Assembly (NCBI GenBank): GCA_964411425.1
Contig: CAYPKW010000006.1
Coordinates: forward strand, 13,148 to 77,147
Direction: 5' to 3'
DNA length: 64,000 bases
Source of the DNA: CAYPKW01 sp964411425
Lineage (GTDB): Bacteria > Pseudomonadota > Alphaproteobacteria > Dongiales > Dongiaceae
Position numbers and translations under genes: made by a program. The notes under the pieces are model-generated. The model was given only the letters and a program-made list of their open reading frames with translations. It was not told the DNA's origin and made no database searches. Shown here piece after piece: positions 36,416-44,500 of this stretch (within the stretch, counting starts at the first letter, position 1; every line of letters begins with the position of its first letter).

Positions 36416-37489
36416 TCAGAACAGGATGACGTTGCGCAGCGCGCCGCCGGCCGCGGCGATCGCGTCGTTGATCTCCTCGAGCCGGTAGCGGCCGCTGACC
36501 AGCTCGTCCAATTTCAGCCGGCCCTGCCGGTATAGGTCGACGATCATCGGGATGTCCGTCTCGATGCGGGCCGAGCCCATCTTCGAACCGAGCACCCTCT
36601 GCCCCAGGTGAGCAAGCGTGCCCGGATCGAACGAGGCCATGACGCCCGAGGCCGGCATGCCGACCACGACCAGCGTGCCGCCGCGGGCGATGAGATCGAG
36701 GCCCTGCTCGACGACCTTGGGCGCGCCCACGGTCGCGAACGCGTAATCGACGCCGCGCCCGCCGGTAGCGTCGCGCACGGCTTTGCGCACGTCGTCGCGC
36801 CCGATCTTCACGGTGTGCGTGGCGCCGAACGCCTCCGCCGCGGAGAGCTTCTCGTCCGCGACGTCGATGGCGACGATGGTGCGGGCGCCGACGAGTGCTG
36901 CGGCCTGTACGCTATTGAGGCCGACGCCGCCGGTGCCGATGACGGCCACCGTGCTGCCGGCTGGAACGGCGGCGGTGTTGAGGACGGCGCCCACGCCGGT
37001 CAGCACGGCGCAGGCGACGAGCGCCGCCGATGCGAGCGGCACGTCCTTGCCGACGGCGACGACCTGCGAGGCGTGCAGCACGGCGGCCTCGGCGAAGGCG
37101 CCGGTCCGCAGGCCCTGCCTGATGGGCGCGCCGTCCTTGGCGGCGAGCGGCCCCTTGCGGTCGAGCGCGAACTCGGCTTCGCACTGCACCTGCGCGCCTC
37201 GCACGCAATGCCGGCAGCGCCCGCAGTGCCGCACCAGGGTCGCGATCACGTGATCGCCGGGCTCGAGCCCGTTGACCCCGGCGCCGACGGCCTCGACGAT
37301 GCCGGCCGCCTCATGGCCGTAGACGGCCGGCAACTCGCCGCCCCACGCCCCTTGCAGGGAGAAGATGTCGGAATGGCAGATGGCGCATGCCTTGATCCTC
37401 AGCGCCACCTCGCCTGGGCCCGGCGGCGCAAGGTCCAGCTCCTCGATGACGAGCGGCTGGCCGAAGGCGCGGCAGACGGCGGCTTTCAT
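36416..37489 (-). CDS. zinc-dependent alcohol dehydrogenase
   Basis: A 357-residue class III-like MDR dehydrogenase. Catalytic zinc ligands appear in AICHSDI and YGHEAAGIV, the structural zinc Cys cluster in CGRCRHCVRGAQVQC, and the NAD motif in GTGGVGLNSVQAAALVGA. It probably oxidises a primary alcohol or a thiol adduct. It is the first gene of a four-gene minus-strand operon (this gene, hydroxyacid dehydrogenase, MDR, 2OG oxygenase), which suggests a catabolic route for a hydroxylated carbon source. Confidence 0.9.
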   Translation of the reverse strand: MKAAVCRAFGQPLVIEELDLAPPGPGEVALRIKACAICHSDIFSLQGAWGGELPAVYGHEAAGIVEAVGAGVNGLEPGDHVIATLVRHCGRCRHCVRGAQVQCEAEFALDRKGPLAAKDGAPIRQGLRTGAFAEAAVLHASQVVAVGKDVPLASAALVACAVLTGVGAVLNTAAVPAGSTVAVIGTGGVGLNSVQAAALVGARTIVAIDVADEKLSAAEAFGATHTVKIGRDDVRKAVRDATGGRGVDYAFATVGAPKVVEQGLDLIARGGTLVVVGMPASGVMASFDPGTLAHLGQRVLGSKMGSARIETDIPMIVDLYRQGRLKLDELVSGRYRLEEINDAIAAAGGALRNVILF

Positions 37490-37573
37490 GGCTTCATCCC
37501 TGATCTTTCCGCCGGAGTGTGAGGTTCGCCGCGGAGGATTCCAACGAGAATTGACAAGCGCAGCTCGTTGCGT

Positions 37574-37600
37574 CCCACCCTCACCTCCCCGGCGCGATGC
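37574..37600 (-). pseudogene. possible comM 3'-terminal scrap in the 37490-37811 spacer
   Basis: The 322-bp spacer holds no gene. On its minus strand the codons for RRIAPGR followed by TGA match, almost base for base over ~25 nt, the 3' end of the comM fragment at 48301. This suggests the left comM copy once ended here and was split by the 37.6-39.4 kb insertion. The match is short, so this is tentative. The remaining spacer shows nothing recognisable. Confidence 0.4.
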
Positions 37601-37811
37601 GGCGGTCGGGGCCGCCGCGACCGACCCTTAGGCTAATTCCTCCACAGCCCGCCGCACCGGCTGGGATCGCTTTGCCGCTATGGTCGCCGGCTATGACCTG
37701 AGCCCCAAGTTTCATCCGGCGGGAGGTAGAATCCGTTCCCGATTTGAACCGTTCTGGCTCGGTTGGGCAACGGGACGGGGTGCGAAGCCCCCGGTCGAGT
37801 GCAGCGGCCAA

Positions 37812-38777
37812 TCACGTATAGACGTACAGATGCGAGAGCCACTTCTTGACTTCGTTGCGGTGCTCCGGCGATTGGACCGTATCGCTTGGCAGGACGACGC
37901 GGACGAAAAGAACGATGTTGAGGGAGGATACGAAGAAGTACTGCTCGTTGATGAAGTATCTTTTATGCCGCCGGTTGTTAACCGTTACGTCGTAGATCGT
38001 CGTCCGCAGCTCGCAGTAAACCACGTTGTCCAGTTTCTCGATTTTTTCGACGTGAACGTTTGTATTTCTCGTGGTGCGGGAAAATTCGATCTGCCAATGC
38101 AGCCGCTCGATAATCAGGCGGCCGACATCGCTCCCGTCGCTGATTTGCTTGACCAGATCGTCGTATTGGGCCTGGGGCATGATCTCCCGAACGTCTTCCC
38201 ACGTTTTCAGTTGGGTCTCGGCGTGCCTGGCCGGGTCGATGGGCTGGACGAAGACGAAGGGATAGAGACTCCGATAGAAAGCGTGCCCTTCGACCGCGAC
38301 CGGCTCGCTGACCTTCCAGAGATAGATCGCGGGGTTGAGTTTTTCGCGGTCGTGGACGGCAGTCGGCGCCGGGCGGCCGACGAGGGAATCGCGTACCACG
38401 GCTTCCGTCGTGGTCTCGAAGACCCAGGGCGGGTGCGGCCGGGCCGCGTAGAACCGTCCTTCTTCGAAGGGCTGCGCCTCGGGGTCCGCGGGAGCGACGG
38501 TGCGGTCGGTCAGAAGCCGGGATTTCAAGTCGATGACGTATTCGCCGACTAGCCCCAACTTCAGGTTTTGAAGCTCGCGTTCGAGCTGTGCGACCTCGGC
38601 TTCGTGGCGGCTGTCCTCTATGTAATTGACGACGCCGTAAGTTGCGCCGGCGACGGTGGCCGCAAATCCAACAAGCGCGGTCACGAGGTTGTTCTCGATG
38701 CGCTCGCGAAGGCTCGGGCGTTCGCCCGGCTCGGCGCGCGCCGACTTCGTGCGCTGCTGCTTCTTCGAAGCGGTCAC
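37812..38777 (-). CDS. membrane-anchored protein of unknown function
   Basis: A 321-residue protein with a basic cytoplasmic N-terminus, one transmembrane segment (VTALVGFAATVAGATYGVVNYI, ~residues 36-57), a coiled-coil-like stretch (HEAEVAQLERELQNLKL), and a large extracytoplasmic domain with no motif I recognise. The GTG at 38777 overlaps the upstream stop (GTGA), so it is the third of three coupled genes. Base use is slightly less GC-rich than the core genes. It appears to belong to an insertion within a comM copy. Confidence 0.65.
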   Translation of the reverse strand: MTASKKQQRTKSARAEPGERPSLRERIENNLVTALVGFAATVAGATYGVVNYIEDSRHEAEVAQLERELQNLKLGLVGEYVIDLKSRLLTDRTVAPADPEAQPFEEGRFYAARPHPPWVFETTTEAVVRDSLVGRPAPTAVHDREKLNPAIYLWKVSEPVAVEGHAFYRSLYPFVFVQPIDPARHAETQLKTWEDVREIMPQAQYDDLVKQISDGSDVGRLIIERLHWQIEFSRTTRNTNVHVEKIEKLDNVVYCELRTTIYDVTVNNRRHKRYFINEQYFFVSSLNIVLFVRVVLPSDTVQSPEHRNEVKKWLSHLYVYT

Positions 38778-39091
38778 TGCACTTGGCCCTGGACCGGGCC
38801 GTAGGGCGTGGGACAGAAGCACGCCGACCCGATCGGCAGCGGATAGAGGAGCGTGCATGACCCGTAGTAGGTGACGCAGACTGACGAGACCTGAGCCAGC
38901 AGGACCGGAGCTTCGCCCTGCGCCCGCGGCGTGGACAGTGAGGGAGGCGGGCTCGCGCGAGCCACCGCGAGCGCACCCGCCGCGCACGGCGCCGGACCCC
39001 CAAGCAGGTCGCAGGGCCCCGCGACACCGAGGAGCCCATAGACAACCCCCAAGACGCACAAGCTACCGGCGGTCGAAAACAGCCGAAACAT
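38774..39091 (-). CDS. small Cys-rich exported protein
   Basis: A 105-residue protein. A hydrophobic N-terminal segment (LFSTAGSLCVLGVVYGLLGVAG) could be a signal peptide or anchor. The C-terminal third is Cys-rich: VCVTYYGSCTLLYPLPIGSACFCPTPYGPVQGQ. Short exported proteins with this PxGSxCxCxTPxGP-type ending occur in several bacteria, with unknown role. Its ATG overlaps the previous stop (TAATG) with GGAG 4 nt upstream. Its own stop overlaps the next GTG. These overlaps support it as a real gene. Confidence 0.6.
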   Translation of the reverse strand: MFRLFSTAGSLCVLGVVYGLLGVAGPCDLLGGPAPCAAGALAVARASPPPSLSTPRAQGEAPVLLAQVSSVCVTYYGSCTLLYPLPIGSACFCPTPYGPVQGQVQ

Positions 39092-39348
39092 TATCTCCAA
39101 GGCGCACGGTCGGGGCAGACAGGCGTGACTGGAACCATACGCCCGGCCGGGAGAATGTCAAACGCATCCGTGGATTCCACCAACCGAAGGGGGCTGTCGC
39201 CTTTCTTGGGCGTGCGCTCTTGGATCAGGACGAGATCCACTGGCTGGATGACGCCGGCCGCTTTCGAAGGGGAAAAAGGGACATGAAAGTTTTCGCCGCG
39301 GCTTTTCGTGTCGGATCGGCGGCCAGGGCGCGCCGGCGTCGTGGCCAA
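39091..39348 (-). CDS. hypothetical protein, possibly 5'-truncated
   Basis: An 85-residue reading frame (GTG start at 39348) whose second half looks protein-like (FSPSKAAGVIQPVDLVLIQERTPKKGD). Its TAA is part of TAATG and so is coupled to the small Cys-rich gene. The Arg-rich N-terminus and its closeness to the comM fragment boundary (~39400) suggest that the original start was lost at an insertion junction. No family was recognised. Confidence 0.4.
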   Translation of the reverse strand: MATTPARPGRRSDTKSRGENFHVPFSPSKAAGVIQPVDLVLIQERTPKKGDSPLRLVESTDAFDILPAGRMVPVTPVCPDRAPWR

Positions 39349-39399
39349 GGGGCACGCACGTGCGTCTGGCCGCGCTAGGGTCTACGACGGCGCCTCGCT

Positions 39400-39595
39400 T
39401 CGCGATCTCGGTTGACCCCTCCGCCGGTGGCGGGAGCGTGAGGTGGGCCAGACTGACCGCCGGCACGTCGACGTGGCAGTCGATGCGGTCGAAGAGGGGC
39501 CCCGAGACGCGCGCCTGGTAGTCCTCGGCGCAGCGCGGCTGGCGCGAGCAGCCGAGCGCGCCGTCGCCCAGATAGCCGCAGCGGCACGGGTGCAT
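39400..39595 (-). pseudogene. comM: comM (YifB) middle fragment, left copy
   Basis: The minus strand encodes HPCRCGYLGDGALGCSRQPR and then CAEDYQARVSGPLFDRIDCHVDVPAV..LTLPPPAEGS. This is the ComM zinc/ATPase segment that normally lies two-thirds along the ~500-residue Mg-chelatase-like competence helicase. Homology begins abruptly at HPCRCGY and stops near position 39400. The fragment and its upstream flank match 48590-48847 closely. It cannot make a functional protein. Confidence 0.8.
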
Positions 39596-39650
39596 TGCCT
39601 TTCTGCCACTCGGCCCTATCGCCCTGAAATCATACGAAAGAAGCCGTACA

Positions 39651-39935
39651 AAGAGAATCCAAGAAACGCTCGGCGAGCACCTTTACAAGCAGCGTTTCGA
39701 ACTGCGCCTTTTCCAGCATGAGGTCGCTTTCCAGCTTGGGGTCGGCCCGTTCACATACCTCATCTGGGAGAAGGATCAGCTGGAGCCTGACATGAGAATA
39801 GTGCCACGCATCATCGGGCACCTCGGGTAGGATCCTTTGCCGCAGCCGAAGACCCTCGGAGAACAAATCAAGACTAAACGTCGGCGCTTCGGCCTCAGTC
39901 AGGAGCAGGCGGCCACCTCCGCAACCGTCCTGCGC
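39651..39935 (+). pseudogene. degenerate two-HTH regulator, left copy
   Basis: The plus strand aligns codon for codon with the intact gene at 48848. QETLGEHLYKQRFELRLFQH.. continues through FTYLIWEKDQLEPDMRIVPRIIGHLG, then a TAG (39828-39830) at the position of a Tyr codon, then DPLPQPKTLGEQIKTKRRRF. The start codon is also lost (AAG where the twin has ATG), and the second HTH dissolves after ~39930. The flank 39596-39650 is nearly identical to 48793-48847. The rest of the space up to 40204 holds no gene that I can support. Confidence 0.75.
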
Positions 39936-40204
39936 CGCCGGTGGCAGGCAGCCCGGCCCGGGATGCGGGCGTGCCGGAGCTGCCGGAGAACCCCGTCACC
40001 CGGCCGGGTTCTGTGGCTGCTCGGGAGCCATCGGCTCCTTTGCCGGGAGCGGAGACGGGTCGCATTGCCGATTGCGCCCGATACAACAATCCTGTGTAAT
40101 TGTAGCAACATGCGCTGAGAACGCATGGGAATGGCGCGGTCGCGGTGCCGATGACTGTTGATGTTGGATTCGTAGTGCCGTCCGTGTAACTCTGCCGAGT
40201 TCGG

Positions 40205-43200
40205 ATGACCCAGGTAGCATGCACGTCTGACTACGCCGAGCAAGTGGTGTCGGCTGGAGAGCGCAAGATAGCGACTATCCTGTTCGCCGACATTGTCGAT
40301 TCGTCGAGGGTGGTTGCGGGAAACGACCCCGAAGAAGCGAACAAGCTGCTGTTATCGAGCCTCCAAGGGATGATCGAGTGCGTCCACCGGTTCGGTGGAA
40401 CCGTCTGTCAAGTGCTCGGCGACGGCATCATGGCGGTGTTCGGGGTGCCCCATGCCGCGGAGGATCACGCGGTCAGGGCCTGCCTCGCGGCGGACGACAT
40501 GCGGCAGATGGTGCGCTGGCCGTGCGGGACGCAGCGCTGCCGGTACTCACAGGGCCGGGCTCTGCGGATCGGCTTGTGTTCCGGGGAAATCGCCGCCTAT
40601 CCCATGAAGCCGGGCGCCTATCCCGAGTTTCGTGTCGTAGGAGAGGCAGTTCATCTCGCGGCGCGCATGGAGCGAACGGCCAAGCCCGGAGCCGTCGTCC
40701 TCGCAGAGAGCACTCGCAGGCTGCTGTCCGGGCGCGCTCATCTGACTTTTGTGGGCGAGTTAAGGCTATCTCGCGCTGCCGGGACGGTGCGCGCCTACGA
40801 ATTGACGGAGCTTCGCATCGACGACACCTCGACCGCCGACGCCGTCCACGTCGGCTCGCGCGCATTCATTGGGCGGCGGACAGCGCTGGCGACGCTGCAG
40901 CAGGCACTCGACAATGCCCTTCTGGGGCTCGGACGGGTGCTGCTGGTGACGGGCGACGCCGGTATCGGCAAGTCGAGACTGGTCGCCGAGTTTCTGAGCG
41001 CCGCTCCCCATGCAGCTTTCCAGGCCGTGGAGTGTCGGCTGTCTCAGATCAGCGCCATGAAACCCCTGGGGCCCTTGGCCCAAATCATCAAGAGCTTGGT
41101 GCCGATCGACGATGCCCTATCGACCGAACAGGTTCGGCGTGTCGTTTCCATGGGTCTTCTGGCCTACAGCGTCGGAAGGCCCCTTGCCCTGCCGGCGGTA
41201 TTGGATGTCCTCGGCGTCGAGCCGAACGATCGTTCCTGGTCCGACCTCGATCCGCCGGAAAGGCACAGCGTGGCGATCGAAACGGTGGGGCAGGTTGTCC
41301 TCGCGGCCAGCCGCGCTCGCCCCATGATCCTGGCGCTGGATGACTGTCACTGGGCGGGATCCGAGGTGTGGGCGCTGGCACAGTACCTGGCGCGTCATTG
41401 CTCGACTCACCGGATTCTCGTCGTCCTGACTTGCCGCAATCGGTTGGATATCGAATGGCGGGCCACCCTTGATGTGGCGGAGTGCAGGCTTCGTCCTCTC
41501 ACACGCAGACAGAGCTGCCAGCTCCTGGATGGACTGATCGGTGCGGATCCAGGTCTCGGTACGTTCAAGGATCTGCTCGTAAGAAGGACGGAAGGCAATC
41601 CGTTTTTCATCGAGGAGTGCGTCAAGGCCCTCGTCGACGAGGCGGCGCTGGTTGGTGACCCAGGCGCGTACCGGCTCGCACGCCCCGTTGCCGGATTTCG
41701 ACTGCCGGCCTCTGTTCGCGCCACCCTGGCTAGCCGGATCGACAGACTGGAGCCGGATGACCGCCGATCCCTCTTGGGTGCCGCGGTCGTTGGACAGACC
41801 TTCGACGTCGGCGTACTGCGGGACCTGCTCGGCACGACGAGGCAGCATCTGCTCGCCCAGTTGGCTCGCTTGCGACACCTGGGCTTCGTCGAGCGCACGC
41901 GCTTGATGCCCACCGTCGAGTTCACTTTCCGCCATGCACTCATCCATGAGGTTGCCTACGAAACGCTTCTGAAGACCGACCGGCGGGAGCTTCATGCCAG
42001 GGTTCTCGCCTCTGTCGAGAGACAACGCTCGAGGCGTCTCGTGAACAGGGCCGAGTTGCTGGCGCACCATGCGAACAGCGCGCAGATTTGGCCGAAGGCC
42101 TATCTCTACTGCCGGGCGGCGGGTCGCCTTGCCCAAGGCCGATCCCGCAATACCGAGGCGATCAATCTGTTGGAGACGGCCCTCGATGCGCTCGGCAGGC
42201 TTCCGCCGTCACGCCGAAACCGCGAGCGGTCGATCGATCTTCGTATTGAACTTGCTCAGTGCTTGTGCTCGGTGGGACGCGCCCGGGAGGTTTGGGATCG
42301 ACTGTCCGAGGCGAAGCGTGCGGCCAAGGCATTGGGGGACCTGCGGCGGCGTGGCAGGGTCTCGGCGTGCATGGTCGTCTATCATTGGATGAACGGCCGT
42401 CTGGTAGCCGCCGTGCGCACCGGACGCGAGGCTCTCCTGATCGCGCGAAGGGCAAACGATTTCGAGTGCGAGATTCAATCCTGTACGCGGCTCGGCTCCC
42501 TGCACTTGGACCTTGGCAACTACGCTGAGGCCTGCCACGTGTCCCGGAGCGTCGAGAGTCGAATTCCCGAGCGGATCAACGACCGGCGGTTCGGCCTGTT
42601 GGTCGCGCCCTCGGTCGGCTGCCGAGCCGTTTTGGCGCGTTGCCTGGCCGAGCTCGGCTGCTTCGATGAGGCGATCGAGGTAGGCGACGAATGCCTGACG
42701 AGGGCCGACGACTTGGGACACGCGTTCAGCGTGATTCATGCCTGCGTGTATGTCGGTCAGGTCCTTCTCCGCAAGGGCGACTTCACGCAAAGCATTCCGA
42801 TTCTGGAGCGGGGGCTCGCATTGTGCCGAACGGTGCACGGCAGGTTGCTGCTGCCCATGAGCGCCAGCGCCCTGGGCTATGCGAAGGTCCTTGCTGGACA
42901 TGGCGGGCAAGGGCTGGCGGCGCTTGAGCTGGCCGTGAAACACCCGACCGAAGACCCGATGACGGCCCATCTCGCACTCGGGTCGATCTGGCTGGCCGAG
43001 GCGTATCTGCACCTCGGCCGGCCGGAGAAGGCCGTCCATCCGGCGCTCCAGGCGCTGGACTGCGGTGTGCGGAATGGCGAACGCGGTCATGAGGGCTGGG
43101 CGCTACGGGCACTCGGCGAGGCCTACACTGGGATCGCCGAATCGACGGGGGCGAGCGCGGAAGCCTGCTTCCTTAAAGCCTGGGATATCGCGACAGCTCT

Positions 43201-43429
43201 CGGGATGAAACCGCTGGCCGCGCGCTGCCATTTCGGCCTTGCCAAACACTACCGCCGCGTGCGGGCGAGACACGAGGCGACGGCTCGGTTCGAAGCCGCG
43301 TTGCAGACATTTCGAGAGCTCGGCATGGATTATTGGGCCACGGAGAGCGAGGCAGCCTTGGCCCAAGATGACCGGCTCTCGGATCAGCGCGCTGTCCAGG
43401 ACGGTAACAATGTCCTGGCTGGTCACTGA
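40205..43429 (+). CDS. class III cyclase domain / AAA ATPase / TPR signalling protein
   Basis: A 1074-residue multidomain regulator. Residues ~20-200 are a cyclase homology domain with metal Asp in LFADIVDSS and LGDGIMAVFG. The transition-state Asn is His (GEAVHLAARMER), so activity may be reduced or lost. Residues ~225-520 are a STAND-type AAA module with Walker A VTGDAGIGKSRLV and Walker B MILALDDCHWAG. The rest is TPR-like helices. Such proteins resemble LuxR-type large ATPases and sense through their TPRs. It lies at the left of the RiPP cluster and may act in its control. The start ATG lacks a clear Shine-Dalgarno. Confidence 0.85.
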   Translation: MTQVACTSDYAEQVVSAGERKIATILFADIVDSSRVVAGNDPEEANKLLLSSLQGMIECVHRFGGTVCQVLGDGIMAVFGVPHAAEDHAVRACLAADDMRQMVRWPCGTQRCRYSQGRALRIGLCSGEIAAYPMKPGAYPEFRVVGEAVHLAARMERTAKPGAVVLAESTRRLLSGRAHLTFVGELRLSRAAGTVRAYELTELRIDDTSTADAVHVGSRAFIGRRTALATLQQALDNALLGLGRVLLVTGDAGIGKSRLVAEFLSAAPHAAFQAVECRLSQISAMKPLGPLAQIIKSLVPIDDALSTEQVRRVVSMGLLAYSVGRPLALPAVLDVLGVEPNDRSWSDLDPPERHSVAIETVGQVVLAASRARPMILALDDCHWAGSEVWALAQYLARHCSTHRILVVLTCRNRLDIEWRATLDVAECRLRPLTRRQSCQLLDGLIGADPGLGTFKDLLVRRTEGNPFFIEECVKALVDEAALVGDPGAYRLARPVAGFRLPASVRATLASRIDRLEPDDRRSLLGAAVVGQTFDVGVLRDLLGTTRQHLLAQLARLRHLGFVERTRLMPTVEFTFRHALIHEVAYETLLKTDRRELHARVLASVERQRSRRLVNRAELLAHHANSAQIWPKAYLYCRAAGRLAQGRSRNTEAINLLETALDALGRLPPSRRNRERSIDLRIELAQCLCSVGRAREVWDRLSEAKRAAKALGDLRRRGRVSACMVVYHWMNGRLVAAVRTGREALLIARRANDFECEIQSCTRLGSLHLDLGNYAEACHVSRSVESRIPERINDRRFGLLVAPSVGCRAVLARCLAELGCFDEAIEVGDECLTRADDLGHAFSVIHACVYVGQVLLRKGDFTQSIPILERGLALCRTVHGRLLLPMSASALGYAKVLAGHGGQGLAALELAVKHPTEDPMTAHLALGSIWLAEAYLHLGRPEKAVHPALQALDCGVRNGERGHEGWALRALGEAYTGIAESTGASAEACFLKAWDIATALGMKPLAARCHFGLAKHYRRVRARHEATARFEAALQTFRELGMDYWATESEAALAQDDRLSDQRAVQDGNNVLAGH

Positions 43430-43533
43430 CGTGGAGAGGTGATCCGGCCGACGCGGAACCCGGATCTCGGTTGCGGGACAGTGATGCGCCGTCGCGAAGA
43501 AGCGCGAACGAAGTCGCGAGAGCGTCGGGCCGG

Positions 43534-43938
43534 CTACATCAACTGCGTCAACATGCTGCGCAGCTCGGGCGCCCGCACCGGCTTCAGAATGGTGCCAGCC
43601 ACCGTCAGTCCATACGCATTGCCCAGCCGTTGGGCTGCCTCGCTAAGGCGCTTATCGAATCCGCTTACGATCAGGATTCTCGCGCTGCACATTTCGTTGG
43701 CTAGGAATCTGAGCAACTCCACCCCGTCCGTGCCGGGCATGGTAAGTTCGAGCAGGATGATCTCTGGCGAGAAGCCGTGGTATTGGGCCTTGAATTCGTC
43801 GGCCGTGGCGGCCGTGCGGACTTCGAACCCGACAACTTCGGCGACGTTTCGGACGAAACTACCGAAACTAAGATCGTCGTCGACTACGAAAAGCCGCCGA
43901 GCAGCCACGGCCGCCGGTGCCTCAGCGGTGGCGGTCAT
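43534..43938 (-). CDS. single-domain response regulator with Glu at the phospho-acceptor
   Basis: A 134-residue receiver domain. It keeps the acidic pocket (LFVVDDD), the Ser switch (LIVSGFD) and the Lys (GTILKPV, Lys119). The phosphorylated Asp is replaced by Glu64 in IILLELTMPGTDG; the codon is GAA. Glu can mimic the phosphorylated state, so it may be locked active or serve as a phosphate-independent adaptor. ATG 43938 overlaps the stop of the upstream gene (ATGA). An alternative start at 43983 has a GGAG. There is no output domain. Confidence 0.85.
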   Translation of the reverse strand: MTATAEAPAAVAARRLFVVDDDLSFGSFVRNVAEVVGFEVRTAATADEFKAQYHGFSPEIILLELTMPGTDGVELLRFLANEMCSARILIVSGFDKRLSEAAQRLGNAYGLTVAGTILKPVRAPELRSMLTQLM

Positions 43939-44345
43939 GCAACGAGTACCGGCGCCGGCCGCGCGGAATCGGATGGCCGACATAGTTTCTCCGGATGCCG
44001 CGGCGAATTGTTCAAACGGCGCACGGTCTGCGAATACTCGCCATCCACTGCGCCCCCGCACAGGGGCTCGATTGCACGGCCACTGAGGGCGATGCCTTTG
44101 CCGTCGCGCGCGATGCGTGCTTTCTCGCGCGTGCACCGATGGCCCATATCGATGGCTGCGCCGTGATGATCGTCGACAACGGCGGCCGAGTACCCACCCA
44201 GGTCGATGTCCACCACGAGATGCGCCGTCGTACCGGTGCCGTACAAGCTGCAATCGTCGCTGCCGTCCAATTTGATCCTTATCGCCCAACCGTCCTTAAC
44301 GCACGCTCCCGCTTGCGTCCGGCGCAGCGGGCCATGCACCGACAC
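43935..44345 (-). CDS. hypothetical protein coupled to the receiver gene
   Basis: A frame open from 44435, with possible GTG starts at 44345 and 44339. The ~125-residue core reads WAIRIKLDGSDDCSLYGTGT..HLVVDIDLGGYSAAVVDDHHG, with balanced composition. Its TGA forms ATGA with the receiver start, the main reason for accepting it. If it starts at 44345, the Crp-like site (44415-44430) lies upstream of both this divergent unit and the precursor gene. No family was recognised. Confidence 0.45.
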   Translation of the reverse strand: MSVHGPLRRTQAGACVKDGWAIRIKLDGSDDCSLYGTGTTAHLVVDIDLGGYSAAVVDDHHGAAIDMGHRCTREKARIARDGKGIALSGRAIEPLCGGAVDGEYSQTVRRLNNSPRHPEKLCRPSDSARPAPVLVA

Positions 44346-44414
44346 GCCAAGCCCCGCCGACCTGCTGCCGCGTTGGAGGGCAATGCAACATAGCCTTAAG
44401 CGTCTGCCGGACGC

Positions 44415-44430
44415 TGTGAAGAGGATCACA
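44415..44430. promoter_or_regulatory. perfect Crp-type operator TGTGA-N6-TCACA
   Basis: The palindrome TGTGAAGAGGATCACA matches the E. coli CRP core consensus at all ten positions. The flanking bases (GC..GC) are also symmetric. Its centre is 44422.5. The Crp-family regulator encoded at 47245 keeps the Arg and Glu of the recognition helix that read TGTGA, with Lys for the third contact Arg. Binding by that protein is inferred. Confidence 0.75.
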
Positions 44431-44451
44431 GCCACGGGCAGTTAGAGTTGG

Positions 44452-44457
44452 TATGAA
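44452..44457 (+). promoter_or_regulatory. -10 element of the precursor promoter
   Basis: TATGAA at 44452-44457 predicts a start at about 44464. The Crp-type site centre is then at exactly -41.5, the classic class II CRP-activated geometry in which the site replaces the -35 element. No good -35 hexamer is present, as expected for an activator-dependent promoter. Confidence 0.5.
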
Positions 44458-44466
44458 TGCGATCAC

Positions 44467-44484
44467 ATGCCGAGTGGTCGGCAT
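44467..44484 (+). promoter_or_regulatory. leader hairpin before the precursor Shine-Dalgarno
   Basis: ATGCCGA (44467-44473) and TCGGCAT (44478-44484) form a perfect 7-bp stem with a 4-nt loop at the very 5' end of the predicted mRNA. It is followed at once by AAAGGAGGG (44487-44495), an ideal Shine-Dalgarno. It could stabilise the transcript or modulate translation. Confidence 0.5.
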
Positions 44485-44500
44485 GGAAAGGAGGGTAGCC

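Noticed and set aside
37680..37811. Possible tRNA-like or att-like sequence near the left island edge
   Set aside because: No cloverleaf or anticodon arm could be folded, and no matching repeat was seen at the right side.
43995..44393. Plus-strand ORF opposite the hypothetical protein at 43935-44345
   Set aside because: No ribosome site or coupling. The minus-strand frame has better composition and an ATGA link to the receiver gene.
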